NCBI RefSeq assembly: GCF_016583575.1
Contig: NZ_NRRG01000011.1
Span: 62,001 to 126,000, forward strand
Reading direction: 5' to 3'
DNA: 64,000 bases
Source of the DNA: Thiocystis violacea
GTDB taxonomy: Bacteria; Pseudomonadota; Gammaproteobacteria; Chromatiales; Chromatiaceae
In this document: piece by piece, positions 48,756 to 59,500 of the stretch
Position numbering within the stretch: position 1 is the stretch's first letter
How the letters are laid out: each line of letters begins with the position of its first letter
Made by a program: the position numbers and the translations under genes
Notes under the pieces: model-generated
The model's input: only the letters and a program-made list of their open reading frames with translations
What the model was told of the DNA's origin: nothing
Databases searched by the model: none

Positions 48756-51700
48756 ATGACCGCCGAGAACTCCCCGTCCGCCGATTTCCCCCGGATCATC
48801 GAGAGCCCAAGCGGACTGGCCGCGCGGGTGAACGCCAACGGTTCCATCCAGCGGCTGGACCACCAGGACATCATCCTCAACGGCTTCCTCGGCAACGAGC
48901 TGGAGGGCGGGCCGGCGAATCTCTATCTGCGCCGATTGGGCGAGCGGATCGAGTCCGTCCCCTTGCTCGGTCCGCGCGGTCCGGGTCTGGCGGCGTGCGA
49001 CGGGTCAGGGCTCCGGGTGAGTGGCGTCTGGCGCGACATCCGTTTCAGCCTGGCGCTGGTGCTGGCGGAATCGGCCCCGGCCTGGTTCTGGCATCTGGAG
49101 CTGGAGAATCTTGGCGCGGAGACCGTGACCCTGGATCTGATTCACACTCAGGATCTGGCGCTGGCCCACTACGGCGCGGTGCGGCTCAACGAGTATTACG
49201 TCAGCCACTATCTCGACCATAGTCCCCTCAGCCATCCCGAGCGCGGCTGGGTGCTGGCGACGCGGCAGAATCAGTCCATGGGCGGCCGACATCCCTGGTG
49301 TCTGATCGGCTCGCTCGGACAGGGTGTCAGCTACGCGACCGATGCCTTGCAGGTGCATGGTCTGGCGACCCGCGCGGGGCTGGAGCCCGTCGCGCTGACC
49401 GAGGGACTGCCCGGCACCCGCCGGCAGCATGAGCACGGGATGGCGGCGATTCAGGAGACGGCGTTTCGGCTGGAGCCCGGCGAGCGGACGAGGCGCGGCT
49501 TCTTCGGCTGGTTCGAGGCGGATCACCCGGAAGCGACCTCGAACGCGGATCTGGCCCGCATCGAGCGCGTGCTCGCGCTGCCCGAGGCGAGCCCCGCCGA
49601 AATCCTCTTCGAGCCCATCGCCCCCACGGGGAAGAGGGGTTGGGGAGAGGTGGGGGGCGCGAACCTATTCACCAGCGCCCCAATCCTGGAGTGCCTGGAC
49701 CTCTGTCATGGCGAACTGGCCGCGCTCTTTCAAAGCGACTGGCGTCACCTGGAATCCGAGGATGGCGTGCTTTTGTCCTTCTTCGCCGACGAGCACACCC
49801 ATGTCGTCCTCAAGCCCAAGGAGCTCAAGGTTCTGCGCCCGCACGGGCAGATCCTGCGTACCGGCTCGGCGCTGACGCCGGACGAATCGGGCCTGACCTC
49901 GACCGCCTGGATGGCCGGCGTTTTTCACTCGATGGTCACCCAGGGGCATGTGAGCATCAACCGTCTGCTATCCACCACCCACGGCTATCTGGGACTCTTC
50001 CGCTCGCACGGCCAGCGCCTCTTCGTCGAGCTGGACGGAATCTGGCATCGGCTCGACATCCCTTCGGCCTTCGCCATGAGCCCCAGCGCCTGTCGCTGGA
50101 CCTATCGTTACGCGGACGGCTGGATTCAGATCACCAGCCGTGCGCCGACCGACCGCCATGAGTTGACCCTGGAGGTTGAGATCTACGCCGGTCAGCCCGC
50201 GCGCTTCCTGCTCGTCAACCATGTCGCCATCAATGGGGACGATGGCTCGGGGTCGATCCCGGTGCGTTACGAGCACGATGCCGATGGCTTCTTCATTCGG
50301 CCCATCCCCGACAGCGATGTCGGCCGGCGCTTTCCCGAGGGCGGCTTCCGGCTCGATCTCCTGCCCGGAACCGAGACCGAGATCGCGTGCGTCGGCGGAG
50401 ACGAGTTGCTGTTCGCCGACGGGCGCTCGCGCAACCAGCCCTATTTCTGTCTGATGACCGAGCTGGCGATGTCCATCGGCTTCCGTCTGACGGGTCATCT
50501 CGTCGCCGGGACCGAGGTCGAATCAATCGAGGAGGCGGACTACTGGTCGCGCATGACCGCCGGGCTGCGCCTGCATCCGCCGACCGCAAGCCCACTGGCC
50601 GGGGATGCGGAGCGGCTCGGCGAAATCCTGCCCTGGCTGGCCCAGAACGCGCTCGTCCATTACCTCAGCCCGCGCGGGCTGGAGCAATACTCCGGCGGCG
50701 GCTGGGGCACGCGCGACGTGGCGCAGGGGCCGGTCGAGATGCTGCTGGCGCTGGACCAGCACGCACCGGTGCGCGATCTGCTGCGGCGTCTGTTCAAACA
50801 GCAGAACCCCGACGGAGACTGGCCCCAATGGTTCATGTTCTTCGAGCGCGAGCGCCACATCCGCCCGGACGATTCGCACGGCGACATCGTCTTCTGGCCG
50901 CCGCTGGCGCTCGGTCAGTACCTGGCCGCATCGGGAGACGGCGCGCTGCTCGATGAAATCGTCCCCTTCTTCCATCCCGAGGGCGACGCCCAGTCCGAGC
51001 CGGCGACGATTCGCGTCCACCTGGAGCGCGCGCTCGCCTGCATCGCCGCGCGGCGCATCACCGGCACCCAGCTCGCCGCCTACGGGCACGGCGATTGGAA
51101 CGACTCGCTCCAGCCGGTCGATCCTGCCATGCGCGAGCACCTGTGCAGCGCCTGGACGGTCACGCTGCATTTCCGCACCCTCGCCACCCTGGCCAGCGCC
51201 TTCCGCCATCTGGGCCAGGACGCGCCAGCGAACGACTACGCCGCCATGGCCGAGGCGGTGCGCGCGGACTTCCAGCGATACCTGATCGTCGACGACACCC
51301 TGACCGGCTTCGCCGATTTCCGGGATCCGGAGGCCATCGCCTATCTGCTGCACCCGCGCGACCAGACAACCGGTCTCTCCTATAGCCTGCTCGCCATGAT
51401 CCACGCCATCATCGAGGGGCTTTTCACCCCCGAACAGGCGCGCCACCATCTGGACCTGATCGAGCGCCATCTGCTCGGTCCCGATGGGGCCAGACTCTTC
51501 GATCGACCCATGCCCTATCGCGGCGGTCTGCAACGCCACTTCCAGCGCGCCGAGAGCAGCAGCTACTTCGGGCGCGAGATTGGACTGATGTACACCCACG
51601 CCCACCTGCGCTATGCCGAGGCGCTCTGGCGCTATGGCGATGCCGAGGGCTTCTTCCGCGCGCTCGGCCAGGCCAACCCTATCGGACTCCAGTCACTGGT

Positions 51701-52169
51701 CCCCGCCGCCGCCCCGCGCCAGGCCAACTGCTACTATTCCAGCTCCGACGCCGCCTTCGCCGACCGCTACCAGGCCGACGCCGACTATGCGCGGGCGCTG
51801 CGTGGCGAAACCCCGCTCGAAGGCGGCTGGCGAGTCTATTCCAGCGGCGCGGGCATCGGCCTGGGCCTGATCCTGCGCGGCCTGCTCGGGCTACGGCTGG
51901 AGCGCGATCGGCTGGTGATCGATCCGGTGATCCCGGCGCGGCTGGATGGGTTGCGGGTTGAGTTGGCGTTGATCGGCGAGGCTTTCGAGGTCACCTACCA
52001 GGTGCGTAGCGCCGGTTGCGGACCGCTCGCCGTACGGCTCAATGGGGTCGAGCTGGATTTCGCGCGGGGGGAGTCGCCCTATCGCCTTGGCGCGGCGGAG
52101 ATCCCGCTGGACGACTTCCGCGCGGGGTTGACTCCAGGGTTGAATTGGCTCCAGATCGCGATGGGTTAA
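48756..52169 (+). CDS. GH94-family glycoside phosphorylase (beta-1,2-oligoglucan phosphorylase-like)
   Basis: 1137 residues, no signal peptide. N-terminal and middle beta-sandwich regions (GSIQRLDHQDIILNGFLGNE, FADEHTHVVLKPKELKVL) precede an (alpha/alpha)6 barrel from ~residue 625. The barrel has YSGGGWGTRDVAQGPVEML, GDIVFWPPLALGQYL and YGHGDWNDSLQP, where Asp783 is the likely general acid of GH94. GRVYSSGAGIGLG-like phosphate-site sequence appears as WRVYSSGAGIGLG near the end. Length near 1100 is typical of sophoro-oligosaccharide phosphorylases rather than cellobiose phosphorylase (about 820). It would split a cytosolic oligosaccharide with phosphate; linkage specificity is not proven. Confidence 0.85.
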   Translation: MTAENSPSADFPRIIESPSGLAARVNANGSIQRLDHQDIILNGFLGNELEGGPANLYLRRLGERIESVPLLGPRGPGLAACDGSGLRVSGVWRDIRFSLALVLAESAPAWFWHLELENLGAETVTLDLIHTQDLALAHYGAVRLNEYYVSHYLDHSPLSHPERGWVLATRQNQSMGGRHPWCLIGSLGQGVSYATDALQVHGLATRAGLEPVALTEGLPGTRRQHEHGMAAIQETAFRLEPGERTRRGFFGWFEADHPEATSNADLARIERVLALPEASPAEILFEPIAPTGKRGWGEVGGANLFTSAPILECLDLCHGELAALFQSDWRHLESEDGVLLSFFADEHTHVVLKPKELKVLRPHGQILRTGSALTPDESGLTSTAWMAGVFHSMVTQGHVSINRLLSTTHGYLGLFRSHGQRLFVELDGIWHRLDIPSAFAMSPSACRWTYRYADGWIQITSRAPTDRHELTLEVEIYAGQPARFLLVNHVAINGDDGSGSIPVRYEHDADGFFIRPIPDSDVGRRFPEGGFRLDLLPGTETEIACVGGDELLFADGRSRNQPYFCLMTELAMSIGFRLTGHLVAGTEVESIEEADYWSRMTAGLRLHPPTASPLAGDAERLGEILPWLAQNALVHYLSPRGLEQYSGGGWGTRDVAQGPVEMLLALDQHAPVRDLLRRLFKQQNPDGDWPQWFMFFERERHIRPDDSHGDIVFWPPLALGQYLAASGDGALLDEIVPFFHPEGDAQSEPATIRVHLERALACIAARRITGTQLAAYGHGDWNDSLQPVDPAMREHLCSAWTVTLHFRTLATLASAFRHLGQDAPANDYAAMAEAVRADFQRYLIVDDTLTGFADFRDPEAIAYLLHPRDQTTGLSYSLLAMIHAIIEGLFTPEQARHHLDLIERHLLGPDGARLFDRPMPYRGGLQRHFQRAESSSYFGREIGLMYTHAHLRYAEALWRYGDAEGFFRALGQANPIGLQSLVPAAAPRQANCYYSSSDAAFADRYQADADYARALRGETPLEGGWRVYSSGAGIGLGLILRGLLGLRLERDRLVIDPVIPARLDGLRVELALIGEAFEVTYQVRSAGCGPLAVRLNGVELDFARGESPYRLGAAEIPLDDFRAGLTPGLNWLQIAMG

Positions 52170-52333
52170 ACCGCTGGCGATGCACAACAACCATCAGGCG
52201 GCGGTCGGGCGCCAGACCGCTCCAGCGCTGTCGCTCTGGATCCTCTCGATACCCCTCATTTCGGGTTCATGAGCCGATTACAGGCGTAAGCCCGGCCTTG
52301 CGCGAGTCCCAAGGCGGGACTATCTTGGTAGGC

Positions 52334-52636
52334 ATGCGCGTCATTGCACTCTCCACGCTGAAAGCATTCTGGGCGGAAACCGCGTCCCTCCAAGACTCCA
52401 AGGAGCCTGCCCTTGCTTGGTATCGCATCGCTTGCCGCGCCGATTGGGCGGCGCCCACCGATGTCAAAGCGGATTTCCGCAGCGCCAGCATTCTCAAGGA
52501 CGGGCGTGTCGTCTTCAATCTTGGCGGCAACAAGTACCGGCTTGTCGTCTGGATCAACTATCCGTATCGAGTAGTCTACATTCGCTTTATCGGAACGCAC
52601 GCCCAGTACGATGCCATTGACGCCCAGACAGTTTAA
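52334..52636 (+). CDS. higB: HigB-family mRNA interferase toxin
   Basis: 100 residues from ATG 52334. MRVIALSTLKAFW, ALAWYRIACRADWAAPTDVKADFRSASIL and GRVVFNLGGNKYRLVVWINYPYRVVYIRFIGTHAQYD are the full HigB_toxin (RelE fold) signature. Ribosome-dependent mRNA cleavage is expected. Toxin-first order with the antitoxin 22 nt downstream is the normal higBA layout. Confidence 0.93.
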   Translation: MRVIALSTLKAFWAETASLQDSKEPALAWYRIACRADWAAPTDVKADFRSASILKDGRVVFNLGGNKYRLVVWINYPYRVVYIRFIGTHAQYDAIDAQTV

Positions 52637-52658
52637 CCAGAGGAAGTCTCATACACTC

Positions 52659-53033
52659 ATGGATATCAAGCCGATCAAGACCGAAGCCGACTACCGCACG
52701 GCGCTTCGTACCATCGAGAGTCTGATGATGGCCGAGCGGGACAGCCCTGAAGGCGATCAGCTCGACATCCTGGTCACGCTTGTCGAAACCTATGAGCGAC
52801 GGCATTTCCCGCTCGACCTGCCTGACCCAGTGGAAGCCATCCGTTTTCAGATGGAGCAAAAAGGGCTCGCACCAAAGGACTTGGAGCCCATGATCGGGCG
52901 CTCCAATCGTGTCTATGAAATACTCAACCGGAAGCGCCCCTTGACCCTTAAGATGATCTGGCGGCTGCATCGAGATTTGGGCATCCCGGCCGAAAGCCTG
53001 ATCAGACCTCCGGGCGATGTTTTTTCAGCGTGA
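52659..53033 (+). CDS. higA: HigA-family antitoxin
   Basis: 124 residues from ATG 52659 (AGAGGA about 14 nt upstream). The N-terminal helices IKTEADYRTALRTIESLMM bind toxin. The C-terminal helix-turn-helix (LAPKDLEPMIGRSNRVYEIL, then RRLHRDLGIPAESLI-type end) represses the operon. Intact and next to an intact toxin, so the pair should be functional. Confidence 0.93.
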   Translation: MDIKPIKTEADYRTALRTIESLMMAERDSPEGDQLDILVTLVETYERRHFPLDLPDPVEAIRFQMEQKGLAPKDLEPMIGRSNRVYEILNRKRPLTLKMIWRLHRDLGIPAESLIRPPGDVFSA

Positions 53034-53156
53034 ATAGTCTTATTGCGCTGGTCGAGAACTCCCTGGTTCCTTGTTCCCCTCACTGGCAGATCAGGTCACT
53101 TGGGGAATCTGTATTTTATCCACGGTATTGCTCGTTAGAATGATAGGGAGAGCACA

Positions 53157-54107
53157 ATGCTGGCTAAAAATCAGCGGTGGATACAATTTGCCGACCTGCA
53201 TTTACTGAGAGATCCAGAGCACTCACCGATCATCTAAATCGAAGAGCTGATCCCTCGGCTCAAAACACGGGTGGCGGCTGGGTTGGCGGCCAAGCTGATG
53301 GACAACGGACGCGCAGCCATTCGTATTACAGCAATCGATGAGCGTCCTGCTCAACAGGCGCTCGTGCTATTGGTTCAGCATGTGAACTCGAACATGTCCG
53401 CCCCTAGCATCGGAGACTTGGACACCAATCTCGTCCGTCACGAACCACTGCTAGAGCGGCAAGGAGTGGCCGTTTCTGGGCATATCGTGGTATCCACGAT
53501 TCCGAGAATGCCACCAGCCTCTCTACCCCGATACCTCTGCTTGTTGGAAGAAGTCCCAGGGCTTGGCAGAAGCGTGTTGCAACCATTTCTCAGAAAAGAA
53601 TTCAAAGAGGTTGCCATCGACTGGGCATGGCCAGACGAAACGGACAATAACCGCGAGAAGCACTATCATCCCGTGGTTGAGATGCATACCTTGCCGGATA
53701 TTACCCTGCGTGAAGAACTGGAAGACGGAGGTGCTATCACGGGTTTCGAGTTTTACCAGCATGTCAACGACGAGCATGGCATTGATGAGCATGCATCGAT
53801 TCGGGAGTCTAAGCGAATCGTCGTACTGAAGGCGACGAGCCAGCAGGGAATCCTTGAGCAGATCACCAGGCTCATCCCTTTTTATCGAGAAAAGGGGTAC
53901 AGCGAACTCAAGGTTCGCTACAAAAACCGCAATGGGCGCCAAAAAACAGGCCCCATGGGCATGAATGAGACAGATGTCGCGGACACTCTTCTTGGACGGT
54001 CAAGTCTGATCTATTCCGACCAGAGCCTTGCGCAGTGTCACGAGAACATCGTTCTGTCTCTAGTCGACCAAATGATTGCTGCGCTTCAGGCGGCAAGGGG
54101 TGATTGA
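53157..54107 (+). pseudogene. Soluble protein of unknown family, interrupted by TAA; first gene of a sensor/membrane pair
   Basis: An ATG at 53157 with GGGAG 6 nt upstream opens MLAKNQRWIQFADLHLLRD, hits TAA at 53235-53237 (codon 27) and continues in the same frame for 290 codons (IEELIPRLKTRVAAGLAAKL...). Translation could restart at GTG 53271, giving 278 residues. The body is soluble: ALVLLVQHVNSN, GVAVSGHIVVSTIP, RYLCLLEEVPGLGRSVL, FLRKEFKE, then an acidic, helical second half. I do not recognise the family. Local GC is well below the flanks. Its stop overlaps the next gene as TGATG, so the two act together. Confidence 0.6.
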
Positions 54108-54676
54108 TGTCCTTGGCGGCTCTACGCCAATTAATGACGCCGGTCCGCTATCTTAGGATTCAGCACCCGGCGAAGCGGTTATTGGACGTGATTGTTCCCG
54201 CGCTGATGGCAGGATTGGCGACGGCCTGCCTGATGCTGCTTCCATATCCAGTTCGTTTGTTGGGTGACTCAGGACTAATTTCTGTTTTTACGGATTTGCT
54301 GCAGATTCTAGTGGGCTTCTACATCGCGGCGCTTGCGGCGGTAGCTACATTCGACCGCCCCGGCATGGATGCTCCTTTGGACGGCGAGCCAGCTCGTTTG
54401 ATCGAGCGTCGTAACGGAGCCCTTGTCCCAGTCAATCTGAGTCGACGGAGGTTTCTCTCCATGATGTTCGGGTACCTTTCATTTCTTGGATTGGTTCTGT
54501 ACTTCTGGGGTGCGTTAGCCGGTCTGTTGGCCGAAAACCTTCGGGACACCATCCCCGTCGAGATTTATGTGTTTGCTGTTCCTGCATGTCTCTTTTTATA
54601 CCTGTTTTGGATCTGCAATCTGCTTGTGACGACGCTTTTGGGGCTGCATTACCTTAGTGATCGCATTCACCGATAA
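54107..54676 (+). CDS. Four-helix inner-membrane protein, partner of the upstream gene
   Basis: 189 residues from ATG 54107, which shares a base with the upstream TGA; AAGGGG lies about 6 nt before it. Four membrane helices at ~28-49, 57-82, 117-141 and 151-181, with a basic cytoplasmic loop of about 35 residues between helices 2 and 3 (RLIERRNGALVPVNLSRRRF). No transporter or enzyme motif. A small multi-helix membrane protein coupled to a soluble partner is the layout of RexAB and Kiwa abortive-infection systems; by analogy it may act as a membrane effector. Low GC suggests transfer. Confidence 0.7.
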   Translation: MSLAALRQLMTPVRYLRIQHPAKRLLDVIVPALMAGLATACLMLLPYPVRLLGDSGLISVFTDLLQILVGFYIAALAAVATFDRPGMDAPLDGEPARLIERRNGALVPVNLSRRRFLSMMFGYLSFLGLVLYFWGALAGLLAENLRDTIPVEIYVFAVPACLFLYLFWICNLLVTTLLGLHYLSDRIHR

Positions 54677-54803
54677 CAGTACGGTTTTTAACAGGCGCAG
54701 CAAGTGGGCTTGAATAATTGCTGAGTCGACAGTCCGTGGTTTTCGGGCTGGGAGGCGGATCACGGCATCACTGAGCCCACTCATTGGCACGGGACATTGC
54801 GTC

Positions 54804-56531
54804 ATGGACAAGCAACACATCCCCCACAAGCTCACCGCCGCGCGCTTCGTGCGCGCCGTTCATTTCTTCGCGGCTTCCGAGGTGGGTTGGAAGGCGCGCT
54901 GGATGTTCGCCGGGCTGATTGCTTTCCTCTTCGCGATCAACGGCATGAATGTGGTCAACAGCTATGTCGGCCGGGACTTCATGACCGCCATCGCGGATCG
55001 CAACCAGGCCGAGTTCGTCCGCCAGGCTGCTTTCTACGTCGGCGTCTTCGCCGCCTCGACCCTGATCGCGGTCAGCTCGCGCTTCACCGAGGAACGCCTT
55101 GCGTTGCTCTGGCGCAACTTCATGACCGGACGGATCCTCGGGGTCTATCTCGCCAACGGCACCTACCAGCGCCTGGAGGCCGAGCACGCCCTGGCCAACC
55201 CCGACCAGCGCATCACCGAGGACGTGCGCGCCTTCACCACCTCCACGCTCTCCTTCGTGCTCATGCTGCTCAACAGCAGCTTCACCGTGGTTGCCTTCTC
55301 CGGGGTGCTCTGGTCGATCAGTCCCTTGCTCTTCATGGTCGCGGTGCTCTACGCCGCGAGCGGCTCGCTGCTGACGATCCTGCTCGGACGCCCGCTGGTC
55401 GGGCTCAATTACGACCAGCTCGACAAGGAGGCCGATTTTCGCGCCGGGCTCATCCATGTCCGGGAGAACGCCGAGGCGATCCGTCTGGCGCGCTGCGAGG
55501 GGCGTCTTGAGGAAGGCTTGCGGGCGCGGCTCGCGGCCCTGGTGGGCAACTTCCGGCGCATCACCAGCATCAACCGCAACCTCGGCTTCTTCACCACCGG
55601 GTACAACTGGCTGATCCAGATCATCCCGGCACTCATCATCACGCCCGCCTTCATCGCGGGGCAGGTCGAGTTCGGTGTCATCACCCAGTCGGCGATGGCC
55701 TTCTCGACCCTGGTGGCTGCCTTCTCGCTGATCGTCACCCAGTTCCAGTCGATCTCCAGTTTCGCCGCCGTGGTCTCGCGGCTGAGTTCGCTGGTCGAGG
55801 CCGTCGAGCAGACCGAGACGCAGGCCCCATCCGCCATCGCGGTTCGCGAGGAGGCGGGGCGCCTGGTCTATGAGGGGCTGACCCTGCGTGCGCCTGAGGG
55901 CGGCCAGGTGCTGATCCGTGCGCTCTCGATCGCCATTCCCGAGGGGACGCGAACCCTCATCCGTGGCGCGGACAAGGCGGCGACCCTGGCGCTGCTGCGC
56001 GCGACCGCCGGACTGCCCGTAAGCGGGGAGGGGATCTTGATCCGACCACCCGCCCGCGACCTGCTGTTCCTCGCCGAGCGACCCTATCTGCCGCCCGGCC
56101 GTCTGCGCGCGGTCCTGGTTCCGCTCGGTCGGGACGAGGCGATCCCCGATGCGCGAATACTCGGACTGCTGGCCGACTGGAATCTCGATTCACTCCCGAG
56201 CCGCGTGGGCGGGTTGGACAGCGAATAGGATTGGGACAGGCTGCTGTCGCTCGGCGACCAGCAGCTTCTGGCCTGTCTGCGGGCCAGGCTGGCCGCGCCG
56301 CGTTTCGTCGTGCTCGACCGGCTCGGCGCCACGCTTGGGCATGAGCAGGTCGATCAGGTTCTCGGGCGGTTCGCCGAGGCATCCATCACCACCATTCATC
56401 TCGGCCGGTCCACCGATTCAAGCGAACGCTATGACGCTACCCTCGACATCCAGGCGGACGGCTCCTGGACCTGGACGGGACAGACGGCCGCTCACGACAC
56501 CCATGCCAACCAACGGGGAACCCACCCATGA
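54804..56531 (+). pseudogene. BacA/SbmA-YddA-type ABC transporter with degenerate ATPase, split by TAG
   Basis: The membrane domain (~1-330: NVVNSYVGRDFMTAIADRNQ, RWRNF-like LLWRNFMTGRILGVYL, NPDQRITEDVRAFT) is ABC_membrane_2, as in YddA/BclA. The ATPase part is worn: Walker A should be GxxxxGKS/T but reads RGADKAATLALL, and Walker B VVLDRLG has Arg for the catalytic Glu. A TAG at 56226-56228 follows GGLDSE, yet the frame continues DWDRLLSLGDQQLLACLRAR to TGA 56529-56531, which overlaps the next ATG as ATGA. So the original gene had 575 codons. As read, translation stops after 474 residues, leaving the membrane domain whole. Confidence 0.82.
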
Positions 56532-59500
56532 ACGCCAACATCCTGGACGACTTCGCGGATCTGTCCGGCTGGACCGCCATCGCCTCGGGGCAGGCGCGGC
56601 TGAATCTCTCCCCAGAGCCCGGACGCCAGGGGATGGCGATGCGTCTGGATTTCGACTTCCACGGCGGCGGCGGTTTCGTGGTCGCGCGCAAGGAGTTCGA
56701 CCTGAGCCTGCCGGAGAATTACGCCTTCAGCTTCGGCATCCGTGGCCAGGCGCCGGCCAACATCTTCGAATTCAAGCTGGTGGACGCCTCCAACCAGAAC
56801 GTCTGGCGCTATCGCGAGGACGTCTTCGCGATGCCCGAGGATTGGCTGGATCTGCGCATCAAAAGTAGCCAGATCGCCTTCGCCTGGGGACCGCTGGGCG
56901 GGGGTACGGCGCGCGCCATCGCCGCGATCGAGTTCGTGATCGCGGCCGGACCCGGTGGTAGCGGCAGCGTCTGGATCGAGGATCTGTGCCTCACGGACAC
57001 CAGCTACTACCTGACCCCGCTGGTCGAGGCGAGCAGCGCCCTGCCGGGTTGCGAGCCGCACTATGTCTGCGATCCATCCCCTGAAACCTGCTGGCGCGGC
57101 GCGCCGACCGATCAACCCCAGCGGCTCCTTATCGATTTCCAGACCGAGCGCGAATACGGCGGTCTGACGATCCGCTGGGATCCCGAGCGGCGGCCCCGAA
57201 CGCTCGCCATCCAACTCTCCTCCGACGGGCAGACCTGGCGCACCTGCCTGGAAACCGATCAGGGGGTCGGCGGGGAGACCCATGTCTATCTGCCGGACGC
57301 CGCCTCCCGCTATGTGGCGCTCGATCTCGGGGCCGACGCGGGCCGTGATGGGATCGGCATCCAGTGTGTCGAGGTCCAGCCCTACGACTTCTCGCGCTCC
57401 ATCAATGATTTTTTCACCACCATCGCCAGGCGCTCGCGCGACGGGCTCTATCCGAAATATTTCCTCGGCCGTCAGACCCACTGGACGCCCGTCGGCACGG
57501 GCGAGGACATCACCCAGGCGCTCTTCAACGAGGAGGGCCTGGTCGAGGTCGACAAGGGCAGCTTCTCCATCGAGCCCTTCCTCTTCGCCGACGGTCAACT
57601 CATCGCCTGGGCCGACGCCGAAGTCACGCAAAGCCTGGAGCGTGGCGATCTGCCGATCCCCTCGTCCGACTGGCGCGCCGGCGACCTGCGTCTGAGCACC
57701 ACCGCCTTCGCCACCGGGCCAAGCGGGGCGTCCAGCCTCTTCATCCGCTACCGGATCACGAACGACTCGGATGCGGCGCGGCCGGTGTCGCTCTTCGCCG
57801 CCATCCGACCCTTCCAGGTCACGCCGACCTGGCAGCATTGGCAGCGCTTCGGCGGTGTCCGCCAGGTGAGTGAGCTGACCTACGTGGACGGACAGGTGCG
57901 GGTCGATCAGGGCAAGCGGATCATCCCCTTCACCCCGCCCAGCGGCTTCGGCGCGGCCGCCTTCGCCCAGGGCGCGATCACGGAGTACCTGAAGTCGGGC
58001 GAGCTGCCCGCCCAAGACCAGGTGACAGACCCCTTCGGTTATGCTTCCGGGGCATTGCGCTTCGATCTGGAGTTGCCGGCGCGCTCGGAACGGGAGGTCT
58101 TCCTCGCCATCCCCTTCGGCGACTGCCCGGGGGATCGGGCCGAGGGCTGGCCGACCGATCCGGACGGCGGCGAAGCGTTCGCGAGCGCCCTGTCCGACTG
58201 GGAGGCCAAGCTCGACGTCCTGGACATCCAGCTCCCGCCCCATGCCGCCGGGGTCGTCGGGACCCTCAAGACCGCCGCCGCCCACATCCTCATCAGTCGC
58301 GACGGTCCCGCGCTGCAACCCGGCCCGCGCCGTTACTCGCGCGCCTGGATCCGCGATGGCGCGCTCATGGGCGCGGCGCTGGCGCGGGTCGGCCGCCCCG
58401 AGGCCGGGCGCGACTTCATCCGCTGGTACGCCGGCTTTCAGACCGAGGACGGCAACCTGCCGGACTGCGCCGATCGCGATGGCCAGGAGTGGCTACCCGA
58501 GTTCGATTGCTGGGGTGAGCTGATCTTCGCGGTCATGGATCACTACCGCTTCAGTGGGGACAGCGACTTTCTGGCCGAACTATGGCCGGCGGTGCTCAAG
58601 TCGGTCGACTATCTGGAGCGGCTGCGCAACCAGCGCCTCACGCCTGAGTATCAGACCGAGGCCAAGCGCGCCTGTTACGGAATCCTGCCAGAGTCTATGA
58701 GTCACGAGGGCTACATGGCCCATCCGGTCCATGCCTATTGGGACGATTTCTGGGCCGTGCGCGGTTTCAAGGACGCCGCCGAGATGGCCGAACTGCTCGG
58801 CGAGACCGATCAGGCTCGACGCATCGCGACCCTGCGCGACGCTTTCCAGGAGACGCTGTACGCCTCGCTCGATCGCGTCATCGCCGAGCGCGGAATCGAC
58901 TTCGTCCCCGGCTCGGTCGAATTCGCCGACTTCGACCCCTCGGCCACCGCCATCGCCATCGCGATCGCCGACGAGCTGCACAATCTGCCCAGCCCGGCCA
59001 TCGACCGGACCTTTGAGAAATACCTGATCGGCTTCCGCGAGCGCACCCGTCCCGATTCCAACTGGGCCAACTACACCGCCTACGAGATTCGCATCATCGC
59101 CGCCCTGGTGCGGCTCGGCTGGCGGCGCGAGGCGCACGAGTTGCTGGACTTCTTCCTCGCCGACCGCCGCATCCAGTCCTGGAACCAATGGCCCGAGATC
59201 TCCTGGCGCGACCCGCTCGGCCCCAGCTTCATCGGAGACATGCCGCATAGCTGGATCGGGGCCGAGTACATCCTCGCGGTGCGCGGATTCTTCGCCTACG
59301 AGCGCGAGTCCGACCAGAGCCTGGTCATCGCCGCCGGGGTCGCCGAGGATTGGCTGAACGAAGGCGGCGAGGTGTGGGTGCGCGATCTGCCGACCCAGCA
59401 CGGGCTGATCAGCTACCGTCTGCGTCGGGAGGCACCGGATCGGCTGCGCCTCTCGCTCTCCGGGGAACTGGCCATGCCACCCGGCGGACTCATCCTCATG

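Noticed and set aside
56226-56228. TAG read as an amino acid or programmed readthrough
   Set aside because: TAG is the ordinary stop for pnp and truB in this window, no suppressor tRNA or pyrrolysine machinery is seen, and neighbouring genes carry unrelated lesions. Mutation or sequence error is simpler.
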